Positions 26,769 through 36,214 of a stretch of 44,844 nt of DNA are shown one piece after another. Each line of letters starts with the position of its first letter. The first letter of the stretch is position 1. The stretch comes from Fidelibacterota bacterium. Its GTDB lineage: Bacteria > Pseudomonadota > Alphaproteobacteria > Rhodospirillales > Rhodospirillaceae. The stretch is from the NCBI GenBank assembly GCA_947475295.1, contig CANJLF010000021.1, positions 1 to 44,844 of the forward strand. The letters run 5' to 3'. A program made the position numbers and the translations under genes. The notes below the pieces were generated by a model that did no database searches, was not told where the DNA came from, and saw only the letters and a list, made by a program, of their open reading frames with translations.

Positions 26769-28181
26769 TTATTGCGCGGCGGTGATGCGCGCGTCCTTGC
26801 CGTGTTGAACCCGCTCGTCCTTCAGCGCTTCGGCGATGAGGAACGCCAGTTCCAAAGCCTGCGATGCATTGAGGCGCGGATCGCAATGGGTGTGATAGCG
26901 GTCGCCGAGGCTAGCTTCGGACACGGACTGGGTGCCGCCGACGCATTCGGTGACGTCTTGGCCGGTCATCTCGAAATGTACGCCGCCGGGATGCGTGCCT
27001 TCGGCGCGGTGGACGGCGAAGAAGGAACGCACTTCGGCAAGGATATTATCGAAGCGGCGGGTCTTGTAGCCGGTCGAGCTTTTGACCGTATTGGCGTGCA
27101 TGGGATCGCAGACCCACACGACTTTGCGCCCCTCGCGCGTGATCGCGCGCAGCAGCGTCGGCAGATGTTCGGTGACGCGCTCGGCGCCCATGCGGCTGAT
27201 GAGCGTCAAGCGGCCCGCTTCATTCTGCGGGTTCAAGGCATCGCACAGCGCCAACACCTCATCGGGCGTGGTCTTGGGACCGATCTTGACGCCGACCGGG
27301 TTCTGAATGCCGCGCATGAATTCCACATGGGCGTGGTCGGGCTGGCGCGTGCGTTCGCCCAGCCACAGCATGTGGGCCGAACAGCCGTACCACTGGCCGG
27401 TGGTGGAATCGTTGCGGGTCAGCGCTTCCTCGTAAGGCAGCAGCAGCGCTTCGTGGGAGGTGTAGAACTCGGTTTCGCGGATCTGCGGCACGGTTTCGCC
27501 CGTCAGGCCGCAGGCTTCCATGAATTCCAAAGTTTCTTGGATGCGGTCGGCGAAGCGGCTGTACTTTTCCGCCGTGGCGGCATCGGCCATGAAACCCAGT
27601 GTCCACTGGTGGACTTTGTGCAGATCGGCGTAGCCGCCCTGTGCAAAGGCACGCAGCAGGTTGAGCGTGGCGGCGGACTGGTTGTAAGCCTGCACCATGC
27701 GCTGCGGATCGGGCACGCGCGCGGCAGCGGTGAACTCCATGCCATTGATGTTGTCGCCGCGATAGGACGGCAGCGTCACGCCGCCGATGGTTTCATCGGG
27801 CGCGGAACGCGGCTTGGCGAACTGGCCCGCCATTCGGCCGACTTTGACAATCGGCAGCGCGCCGCCAAAGGTCAGCACCACCGCCATTTGCAGCATGACG
27901 CGGAAGGTATCGCGGATGTTGTCGGGGTGGAATTCGGCGAAGCTTTCCGCACAGTCGCCGCCCTGGAGCAAGAAAGCCTTGCCCTCGGAGACTTTGGCTA
28001 ACGCAGCCTTCAGCCGGCGCGCTTCGCCCGCGAACACCAACGGCGGATAACTGCGCAACTGCTTTTCCACAGCCGTCAGCGCGCCCTGGTCCGGATACTC
28101 CGGAACCTGGACGATGGGTTTTGTCCGCCAGCTCTCCCGGCTCCATTTGCCGGTTTCGAGCCGTGATGTGGGGGCCGCCAT
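26769..28181 (-). CDS. Class II 3-deoxy-7-phosphoheptulonate synthase (DAHP synthase)
   Basis: The 470-residue protein matches plant-type (class II) DAHP synthases along its length. [17 protein letters not shown] contains the metal-ligand Cys. [12 protein letters not shown] carries the metal-ligand His, [18 protein letters not shown] a conserved acidic stretch, and [19 protein letters not shown] closes the barrel. It condenses PEP with erythrose 4-phosphate, the first step of the shikimate pathway. The start has GAGG upstream. It is the usual form in many alphaproteobacteria. A 9-base inverted repeat about 75 bases upstream of the start could be regulatory. Confidence 0.96.
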   Translation of the reverse strand: MAAPTSRLETGKWSRESWRTKPIVQVPEYPDQGALTAVEKQLRSYPPLVFAGEARRLKAALAKVSEGKAFLLQGGDCAESFAEFHPDNIRDTFRVMLQMAVVLTFGGALPIVKVGRMAGQFAKPRSAPDETIGGVTLPSYRGDNINGMEFTAAARVPDPQRMVQAYNQSAATLNLLRAFAQGGYADLHKVHQWTLGFMADAATAEKYSRFADRIQETLEFMEACGLTGETVPQIRETEFYTSHEALLLPYEEALTRNDSTTGQWYGCSAHMLWLGERTRQPDHAHVEFMRGIQNPVGVKIGPKTTPDEVLALCDALNPQNEAGRLTLISRMGAERVTEHLPTLLRAITREGRKVVWVCDPMHANTVKSSTGYKTRRFDNILAEVRSFFAVHRAEGTHPGGVHFEMTGQDVTECVGGTQSVSEASLGDRYHTHCDPRLNASQALELAFLIAEALKDERVQHGKDARITAAQ

Positions 28182-28257
28182 GGCGCGCCTCGTCTCAAAG
28201 CCGGGCCAAAACCCGGAAGGTTAAAGAAAGGAACGAACCCTATAATAACTCAAGAGC

Positions 28258-28287
28258 GGGTTTTCCAGTGCAAAAGCCGGAAAACCC
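28258..28287 (-). promoter_or_regulatory. Inverted repeat in the DAHP synthase leader
   Basis: GGGTTTTCC at 28258-28266 and GGAAAACCC at 28279-28287 form a perfect 9-base inverted repeat with a 12-base loop, upstream of the class II DAHP synthase gene. It may be a hairpin in the leader or an operator. No leader peptide is evident. Confidence 0.35.
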
Positions 28288-28410
28288 TCAAAAACCCGAG
28301 GAAAACCGCGGATTCCAGTGTTTTCGGGAGCCGTCCCGGCCATAGCCCTAGTTCGGGCGGCGGTGGGCGGAAAACAAGGGCTGCAGACTGGGCCTTAGCG
28401 TTTGCCCGCT

Positions 28411-28722
28411 TTAACGTTTATCCGGCGGGGTGGTCCGCAAGCGGGCCGACAGGGCGACGATCTCCGCGACCGTATAGGACAAGTGCACGCGCGTGGTGGA
28501 CGCCGGCCGCTTAACGACCGATAGGCCGGGACGCCATTCGGTGGCGGGGCGGATCGGGCGCGGCACAAAACCGCCGCCGCAGTTGGGACAAACATTGTCG
28601 AGCTTGGTCTCGACGCAGTCGACACAGAAGGTGCATTCGTAACTGCAGATGCAGGCTTCAGTCGCGTGGGGCGGAAGGTCTTTGTCGCAGTATTCGCAGT
28701 TGGGACGAAGTTCCAGCGCCAT
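28411..28722 (-). CDS. DUF1272 zinc-ribbon protein
   Basis: The 103-residue protein begins with the DUF1272 core: CEYC, then ACICSYECTFCVDC and CPNC, a series of Cys pairs that probably bind zinc, ending GGGFVPRPIRP. The family usually has about 60-80 residues; here a tail of about 40 residues (ATEWRPGLSVVKRPAST...) follows the core. The ATG has GGAGG upstream, and the stop of gor lies eight bases before it, so it is probably translated from the same message as gor. The function of the family is unknown. Confidence 0.85.
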   Translation of the reverse strand: MALELRPNCEYCDKDLPPHATEACICSYECTFCVDCVETKLDNVCPNCGGGFVPRPIRPATEWRPGLSVVKRPASTTRVHLSYTVAEIVALSARLRTTPPDKR

Positions 28723-28730
28723 GGGACCTC

Positions 28731-30107
28731 CTACTGCTCCGCCGCCGCCGGGTCCTTTTCCGGGACCGGGTCGCGCATGGTGACAAATTCCTCGGCGGCG
28801 GTGGGATGAATGCCGACGGTTGAGTCGAACTGGGCCTTGGTGGCGCCGCACTTCAGCGCGACCGCCAGACCTTGGATGATCTCGGGCGCGTCCTCGCCGA
28901 CCATATGGCAGCCGAGAACTCTGTCGGTCGCCTTGTCCACCACAAGCTTCATCATGGTGCGTTCGTCGCGGCCCGAGAGCGTATGCTTCATGGGGCGGAA
29001 GCGGGAAATGAATAGACGCACCTTGTGCGACGTGCGCGCCTCGGCTTCGGTGAGGCCCACCGCAGCCACCGGCGGCTGGCTGAAAACCGCCGAGGCGATA
29101 TTCGTGTAATCCAGCGCCATGGGATTTTTGTTGAAGAAGGTCTCGGCAAACATGCGGCCTTCATTGATGGCCACGGGCGTGAGATTGATGCGGTCGGTGA
29201 CATCACCGACGGCGAAAATGCTCTCGACGCTGGAGCGGTTCCATTCGTCCACCTGAACGGCGCCTTTTTTATTCAGTTTCACGCCGGCTTCAGGCAAGCC
29301 AATGCCGCTGGTATTAGGCATGCGGCCAGTGGCGTACATCACACAATCGGCGATGATCTCCTCGCCCAGGTCGAACATCACTGAATAGCCGGCGGCGGTT
29401 TTTTCGATGGACCGGATCAAGCAGTCGCGATGGATCTTAATGCCGGTTTTTTCCAGCTCCTCGGCCAAGGTCGCGCGCACATCCTGGTCAAAGCCGCGCA
29501 GCAAGTGGCCGGACCGTATGATCAAATCGACTTCGGAGCCCAGCGCATTAAAAATGCCTGCGAACTCGACGGCGATGTAGCCGCCGCCGACGATGACGAT
29601 ACGCTGCGGCCGCTTGGGCAAATCCAGCGCTTCGTTGGAGGAGATGACGTGCTCCTTGCCGGGGAAGTCGGGGATCGCCGGCCAGCCGCCCACGGCCACC
29701 AGGATTTTGTCGGCGGTGATCGCCTTGCCGTTCACTTCGACGGTGTGGGCATCAGTCAGCTTTCCGCGCCCGTCCATCAACGTCGCCCCGACATCGCGCA
29801 ACATACGGCGATAGATGCCTTCCAGCCGCTCCAGTTCCTTGTCCTTGGCGGCGATCATAGCGCCCCAGTCGTGGGCGGCACCCTGCACGCTCCAGCCGAA
29901 ACCGACCGCGTCCTCGAAATGCTGCGCGAAATGCGAGCCCATGACCAGCAGCTTCTTGGGCACGCAACCGCGCATGACGCAGGTGCCGCCGTAGCGGCTT
30001 TCCTCGATCACCGCGACCTTGGCGCCGTATTTTCCGGCGAGGCGCGAGGCGCGCACACCGCCGGAGCCAGCGCCGATGGTGATGAGATCGTAATCGTACT
30101 TGCTCAT
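28731..30107 (-). CDS. gor: Glutathione-disulfide reductase
   Basis: The 458-residue flavoprotein reduces oxidised glutathione with NADPH. The FAD motif is TIGAGSGGVRASRLA, the redox disulfide is Cys43 and Cys48 in GGTCVMRGCVPKK, and the second Rossmann motif is IVIVGGGYIAVEFAG. The C-terminal CGATKAQFDSTVGIHPTAAEE provides the catalytic His-Glu of the partner subunit. It follows glmS by three bases, so the order glmU-glmS-gor-DUF1272 reads as one minus-strand transcript. Confidence 0.95.
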   Translation of the reverse strand: MSKYDYDLITIGAGSGGVRASRLAGKYGAKVAVIEESRYGGTCVMRGCVPKKLLVMGSHFAQHFEDAVGFGWSVQGAAHDWGAMIAAKDKELERLEGIYRRMLRDVGATLMDGRGKLTDAHTVEVNGKAITADKILVAVGGWPAIPDFPGKEHVISSNEALDLPKRPQRIVIVGGGYIAVEFAGIFNALGSEVDLIIRSGHLLRGFDQDVRATLAEELEKTGIKIHRDCLIRSIEKTAAGYSVMFDLGEEIIADCVMYATGRMPNTSGIGLPEAGVKLNKKGAVQVDEWNRSSVESIFAVGDVTDRINLTPVAINEGRMFAETFFNKNPMALDYTNIASAVFSQPPVAAVGLTEAEARTSHKVRLFISRFRPMKHTLSGRDERTMMKLVVDKATDRVLGCHMVGEDAPEIIQGLAVALKCGATKAQFDSTVGIHPTAAEEFVTMRDPVPEKDPAAAEQ

Positions 30108-30110
30108 GAC

Positions 30111-31933
<1,823 letters not shown>

Positions 31934-31934
<1 letters not shown>

Positions 31935-33346
31935 TATTCTTTGGCTTTCTCTTTCTCGACTCTAGCTTGTAGAACTTTCTTGAGTTCCGTTCTGTATTCT
32001 CGGTACCAGGCTGCGAACCCCTCACGTACTTCCTGGCGCGCGGAATTGATCGCCAGCGCATTGGCCGGCACGTCCTTCCTCACCACCGCCCCTGCCCCGG
32101 TCATGGCGCCGTCGCCGATCTTCACCGGCGCAACGAGCACGGTGTTGGAGCCGATCGATGCGCCGGCGCCGATATCGGTATGGGACTTGGTGAAGCCGTC
32201 GTAATTGGCGGTGATGGTGCCGGCGCCGATATTGGCCTTGGCGCCGACGCGCGCATCGCCGACGTAGGACAGATGGTTGACCTTGGCGCCGTCTTCAAGA
32301 TGCGCGTTCTTGATTTCGACGAAATTGCCCACATGGGCGTCTTTGCCGACGACGGCCCCGGGACGCAGCCGCGCATAGGGACCGATCACGGCACCCGCCG
32401 AAATATGCGCGCCTTCCAAATGGCAGAAAGCCTTGATCGTGACGTTGTCGTCGACCACGACCCCAGGACCGAAGACCGCGAAGGGTCCGATCTCGACATC
32501 GCGGCCGATTTTGGTATCTGCGGAGAGAAAGACCGTCTCGGGCGCAACCAGCGTGGCGCCGTTTTCCATGGCGCGGCGGCGCAAACGCCGCTGGAAAATC
32601 GCCTCGGCTTCGGCCAGTTCGATGCGGCTGTTGATGCCAAGCAGTTCTTCGGTATCGCCTTCCACCACGGCGCAACCCAGTCCGGCCTTGCGCGCGAAGC
32701 CGACGATGTCGGTGAGATAGTATTCGCCCTTGGCATTGTTGGGCCGCACATCGGCCAGCAAGTCCCACAGTTCCTTGGCGTCGGCCAGCATGATGCCTGA
32801 ATTGCACAGGCGTACTTCGCGCTCGGCGGGCGTTGCGTCCTTGGCTTCGACAATGCGTTCCAGACCGCTCGCGCCGACAATCAGGCGGCCGTAGGCGGCG
32901 GGATCTTGGGGCGAGAAGCCCAGCACCACGACGGACGGTTTTTGGCCGTTCTTGTTTTCGCGCAGCCGCGCGGCGCGCATCTTGCGCAAAGTCTCCGGCG
33001 CAACGAAGGGGGTGTCGCCGTAAGCAATCAGGATGTCGCCCTTGAACGCCGCTAAAGCATCCTTGGCTTGCAGCACGGCATGGCCGGTGCCGAGCCGGTC
33101 TTTCTGCATGACGCAGACGCTGGGCGCCACCGCCTTGGCCACGGCGTCCATATCCGGCCCTATCACCACCACCACCGGCGCGATCTCGGCTTCAGCCAGG
33201 GTGCCCAGCACGTGCGCGACCATGGGCCGGCCGGCAATGGCATGCATGACCTTGGGCAAGGCCGAGCGCATGCGGCTGCCGATACCGGCGGCCAACACGA
33301 TTGCCGCCGTCGGTGCGGCCGTGGGAGGTGACTGATCTGAGGCCAT
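31934..33346 (-). CDS. glmU: Bifunctional UDP-GlcNAc pyrophosphorylase / GlcN-1-P acetyltransferase
   Basis: The 470-residue protein has an N-terminal uridyltransferase domain (AIVLAAGIGSRMRSALPKVM, then RLGTGHAV). A left-handed beta helix of hexapeptide repeats follows from about residue 250 (for example DTKIGRDVEIGPFAVFGPG and HVGNFVEIKNAHL), ending in the acetyltransferase site. It catalyses the last two steps to UDP-GlcNAc. It is the first gene of the minus-strand glmU-glmS-gor unit and lies next to the tRNA-Val integration site. Confidence 0.97.
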
Positions 33347-33744
33347 ATAGTGTCGGGGGCTTTTCGCAGGCGTTAGGGCGGCTCAAGACTGACGTTTCGG
33401 GATTATTGTAAGCCTTTTCAAGCGGAAAGCGAAAATGGCATGGCCTTGGGGCAGGATAAAGGCCGAGTTACGCCTGGGTGTGAGGTGGGGTGTGAGGCTG
33501 GGGTGCGCCGCAGGCCGCCCAAAAATGCTACTCCGGACCCCTCAAAAAACGGTGGGTAAAGCGGAGGATATTGGGGAATGGGCACCGAAGGCTCTGTCCC
33601 CCCGCCGCAAACCCGGCCCATAAGGGCCTATAGGCTGGCGCCCGCGCAGTTGACAGGTTTGGGGCCGGACTTTAAGAACCCAGGCTTCGTACCAATGGCC
33701 TCGTTTCCGAGGCTTCTTTTCGGCCTTCCTTTTGGAACCCGAAC
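33347..33744. other. 398-bp intergenic region between glmU and tRNA-Val
   Basis: I see no supported gene here. The stretch has G-rich direct repeats (GGGTGTGAGG / GGGTGTGAGGC at about 33477-33499) and short open frames on both strands without recognisable features. It should hold the promoters for glmU (minus strand) and the tRNA (plus strand), but I could not pick out a convincing -35/-10 pair. Confidence 0.4.
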
Positions 33745-33819
33745 GGGCGGTTAGCTCAGCGGTAGAGCACACCCTTCACACGGGTGGGGTCACAAGTTCA
33801 ATCCTTGTACCGCCCACCA
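33745..33819 (+). tRNA. tRNA-Val (anticodon CAC)
   Basis: The 75-base gene folds into a full cloverleaf. The acceptor stem GGGCGGT pairs with ACCGCCC, the D stem GCTC pairs with GAGC, the anticodon stem CACCC pairs with GGGTG around the loop TTCACAC (anticodon CAC, valine), and the T stem ACAAG pairs with CTTGT around TTCAATC. The CCA end is encoded. The 3' 47 bases recur at 35934 and, with one inserted base, at 44486, marking this gene as an integration target. Confidence 0.96.
33772..33818 (+). repeat. Attachment-site core, copy 1 (within tRNA-Val)
   Basis: This 47-base segment runs from the anticodon stem (CCCTTCACACGGGTGGGG) to the ACC of the 3' end. Copy 2 at 35934-35980 differs at two positions; copy 3 at 44486-44533 differs at about four and has one inserted base. 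The copies are in direct orientation, as expected for attL/attR-type sites of elements that integrate at tRNA 3' ends. Confidence 0.88.
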
Positions 33820-33842
33820 TTCTCCCAATGACCTCGAAAGCC

Positions 33843-33931
33843 GCGGAAAGCGCGGGTTTTGGCGCGTTAACACCATGATCCCTGGAACCCGGAATCAAGC
33901 CTCAAAATGCGGTGTTGGGGGCGCGGGTTAC
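33843..33931 (+). repeat. Left-end repeat S, copy 1 (89 bp)
   Basis: Identical to 36005-36093 except for one base (C versus G in AACAC[C/G]ATGATC). It begins GCGGAAAGCGCGGGTTTTGG and ends GGGGGCGCGGGTTAC. A GCGCGGGTT 9-mer lies near each end (33850-33858 and 33921-33929). It starts 24 bases after the tRNA end in both modules and is absent after the third tRNA copy, so it belongs to the element and not to the original tRNA flank. Confidence 0.9.
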
Positions 33932-33993
33932 GTGCGAATTACTCGGAAAACCCCTCACACACAAACGTAAGCGATATTTCGCCTAATCCTGCA

Positions 33994-35481
33994 TCACAAA
34001 GAAATTGATTCTCGAACGAGCTGCGCCAAGTCAGTCCGCAATTTACCGGAAATATTGCGGCCTATACTTGTGTTAATAATATTTTCCTGCTCCCGTGGGT
34101 CTTTCTGTAAGTCGTACAGCTCGTCGTATTCAGGATACATATTCCAGTGAACATATTTGTGATGATCTGTTCGAATGGATTTGTAGTCGGCATCAAGAAC
34201 CCATGGGAAGGGTAAATCATCGCTAAAGTTCTCTATTAAAACGGACGAGCGTTTTTCGGCCTTCCCATAACCTTTTGCTAACAATGGCACGAACGACCTC
34301 CCCTGAACGTGGCTTCCGATCGTAGCCTTACCAAAATGCAGGATCGACGGCGCGATATCTATCATTGAGACAAGCGAGCTCACTAACATTCCAGGCTCAA
34401 TTGCGGTGGGATATCTCACAAGCAACGGAGACCGAATAGACTCTTCGTAAGGAAGACGCCTTTCAACACTTAAGCCATGCTCGCCGAAGAAATATCCATT
34501 GTCGCTAGTAAAGATAATCACAGTATTCTCCAGCGTACCGGCTTCCTCTAGTGCCGCCAGAATTCGCCCAACGCTCTCGTCGACCGAAAGAATCATTTCA
34601 GCTCGATCGCGAATGCTTTGCTCGCTTGTGCCGGGATCAAGGATGGGTCCGAACTCCTTCATTATTTCCGGAGAATTCTTTCTTTCTAAGAATTTCCGCA
34701 CCATAACGCTGCCAAGCGTCCCCTCCATCGCTGATTTACTAATCTGCGAGCGCGGGAAGACTTCGTTCTTGTAAAGATCCTTATGTCTGTCCGCTGGGAT
34801 GTATCGATTGCCATACTCCGTATCTACAGATCCGTCGTTTCTCTGAATGGCATCAGGGTGAACGGCTTTGTGAGCGAGGTGAAGAAAGTATGGGCGTGAA
34901 CCATTTCTTTGATCGCTAATGAACTTCAAAGCTCTATCCGTCAAAATATCAGTGACGTATCCCTTAACTGTATCAAGCCTTCCATTCTCGAATATTTTGG
35001 GATCCATAATCTTTCCTTGCCCCGGAAAGCTCACCCAATAGTCGAAGCCGGGCCGTTGTGTGGGATCATTTCCCATATGCCATTTTCCGACATGAGCCGT
35101 CTTGTAGCCCGCACGCTGAAGCTCTTGAGGAAATGTTTTTAAAATATGACTCAAAGCATCACGACTAGCGTTGTTATAAACGCCATGCCGCGCGGTGTGC
35201 TGCCCCGTAAGAATGCACGCGCGATTTGGTGAACATAATGGAGTCGCGTGAAACGCTCTTGAGAATGTTGCACCTTCTCTTACTAACCGATCAATGTTCG
35301 GTGTTTTGAGATATGGGTGTCCGGCGGCACTAAATTCGTCCCACCTAAGATCGTCTACTAAAATCAAAATTATGTTCGGCGGCGCGGTCTTTGCTTGAGT
35401 TGCCAATACCCTCGTTGACCGGTTTGCGGCCAGGGCTACACCACCTGCACCGACCAAACTCAACGCCCTTCTTCGATTCAT
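33994..35481 (-). CDS. Sulfatase (formylglycine-dependent, alkaline-phosphatase fold), exported
   Basis: The 495-residue protein starts with a Tat-like signal (MNRRRALSLVGAGGVALA). It has the sulfatase core: the metal-binding PNIILILVDDLRWDEF, Cys83 in CSPNRACILTG (the CxPxR site converted to formylglycine), HVGKWHMG, and IIFTSDNGYFFGEHG with the second metal pair. The site has Asn where Ser, Thr or Ala is most usual, but CxPxR is kept. It would hydrolyse a sulfate ester outside the cytoplasm; the substrate is unknown. I prefer ATG 35481, with GGAG upstream, over GTG 35505. No formylglycine-generating enzyme is encoded in the window. Its base composition suggests transfer. Confidence 0.9.
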   Translation of the reverse strand: MNRRRALSLVGAGGVALAANRSTRVLATQAKTAPPNIILILVDDLRWDEFSAAGHPYLKTPNIDRLVREGATFSRAFHATPLCSPNRACILTGQHTARHGVYNNASRDALSHILKTFPQELQRAGYKTAHVGKWHMGNDPTQRPGFDYWVSFPGQGKIMDPKIFENGRLDTVKGYVTDILTDRALKFISDQRNGSRPYFLHLAHKAVHPDAIQRNDGSVDTEYGNRYIPADRHKDLYKNEVFPRSQISKSAMEGTLGSVMVRKFLERKNSPEIMKEFGPILDPGTSEQSIRDRAEMILSVDESVGRILAALEEAGTLENTVIIFTSDNGYFFGEHGLSVERRLPYEESIRSPLLVRYPTAIEPGMLVSSLVSMIDIAPSILHFGKATIGSHVQGRSFVPLLAKGYGKAEKRSSVLIENFSDDLPFPWVLDADYKSIRTDHHKYVHWNMYPEYDELYDLQKDPREQENIINTSIGRNISGKLRTDLAQLVRESISL

Positions 35482-35757
35482 AAAAACAACTCCAATGAAG
35501 CTCACCCAATCAGTGATCCATCGTGAGGCATGCTACGCAAAACGGCAATAGCGGAAAGGGCATTCATAGGAAGAGATCGTTGCCAAGCTGCGGCAAGTTG
35601 ATGTTTTCACTACAGCCTGACAGATAAGGCACCCGCCAGTTGAAGCGCTGCCTTAGGCTCCCGCCCGCCAACTTCTGTTGCGCAAAACTTTTCACCATTG
35701 CAAAGCTTCGTCTACATCACTCTAACGCGCAGCTAGACCTATCCATGGTTCAAGTAA

Positions 35758-35980
35758 TTCGCGGGTTCCTCTCGGGTTACAGGTTCTAGATTTCCAGGGA
35801 GTTCAGCAGAATTTCGAATATTGCGCCGGATTCCACATCATTGCGACGTCGGGCCCCGCGCGAAACGCGGAATTCCGCATCACTGCGGTGAAATCCACGG
35901 CTCCCTAAGCAATTGGCGAACATGGCAATTTCGCCCTTCACACGGGTGGGGTCACAAGTTCAATCCATGCACCGCCCACC
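35758..35980 (+). repeat. Right-end repeat R, copy 1 (includes tRNA-Val 3' fragment)
   Basis: It aligns over its full length with 44310-44533, with about 14 differences by eye and one single-base indel. It begins TTCGCGGGTTCCTCTCG and ends with the 47-base tRNA-Val copy. Inside it a 16-mer, ATTCCACATCATTGCG at 35830 and ATTCCGCATCACTGCG at 35872, is directly repeated at a 42-base interval, and GCGGAATTCCGC is a 12-base palindrome. Confidence 0.9.
35934..35980 (+). repeat. Attachment-site core, copy 2 (partial tRNA-Val)
   Basis: The tRNA-Val 3' segment is repeated with two substitutions that break the T stem (CTTGT becomes CATGC). The 5' half of a tRNA is absent, so this is a remnant and not a gene. 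Confidence 0.88.
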
Positions 35981-36004
35981 GGTTCCATAAAGATCTCGAG
36001 ATCG

Positions 36005-36093
36005 GCGGAAAGCGCGGGTTTTGGCGCGTTAACACGATGATCCCTGGAACCCGGAATCAAGCCTCAAAATGCGGTGTTGGGGGCGCGGGTTAC
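36005..36093 (+). repeat. Left-end repeat S, copy 2 (89 bp)
   Basis: 88 of 89 bases match 33843-33931. Like copy 1 it lies 24 bases after the end of the tRNA-Val segment. Confidence 0.9.
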
Positions 36094-36214
36094 TCGCGGG
36101 GGACTTGGAGAGATGATCGGCCGAGCCCGACAGACTTTTCACATGCTTGCAGACCGCCCAAGGCCCCCCTTTAAGAAGGTGGCCTTGAACGGTTTCCGCA
36201 TCAGCAGTGTCAGG

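Larger units (their letters stand above)
33772..35980. mobile_element. Module 1 of a tandem tRNA-Val island: single sulfatase gene
   Basis: About 2.2 kb bounded by two direct tRNA-Val 3' copies. The left end is the 89-bp repeat S1 (33843-33931) and the right end is the repeat R1 (35758-35980). The only gene is a minus-strand sulfatase, visibly more AT-rich than the surrounding chromosome. No integrase, excisionase or transposase is present. Sharing both ends with module 2 suggests both are the same kind of element, integrated one after the other. Confidence 0.75.
35482..36214. other. 733-bp non-coding junction between modules 1 and 2
   Basis: This holds the sulfatase promoter region (35482 to about 35757), right-end repeat R1, the second tRNA-Val 3' copy, left-end repeat S2, and about 120 bases before the tannase stop. 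Small open frames across the repeats have no credible product. Confidence 0.7.

Noticed and set aside
26772-28001. Plus-strand open frame of 409 codons opposite the DAHP synthase gene
   Set aside because: Antisense shadow; the minus-strand gene matches its family end to end.
33435-33623. Short open frames between glmU and tRNA-Val
   Set aside because: Both strands are open only because of G/C-rich repeats; there is no ribosome-binding site or similarity.
33843-33931. Repeat S as a transposon inverted repeat or IS end
   Set aside because: Both copies are in direct orientation at a fixed 24-base distance from the tRNA segment, and no inverted partner or transposase is present.
35934-35980. 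Second or third functional tRNA-Val
   Set aside because: Copies 2 and 3 lack the 5' half, and their T stems do not pair.
35821-36174. Open frame crossing repeat R1, the tRNA fragment and repeat S2
   Set aside because: It reads through non-coding repeats and a tRNA remnant. The related frame in R2 (44212-44460) ends differently, so there is no shared protein.
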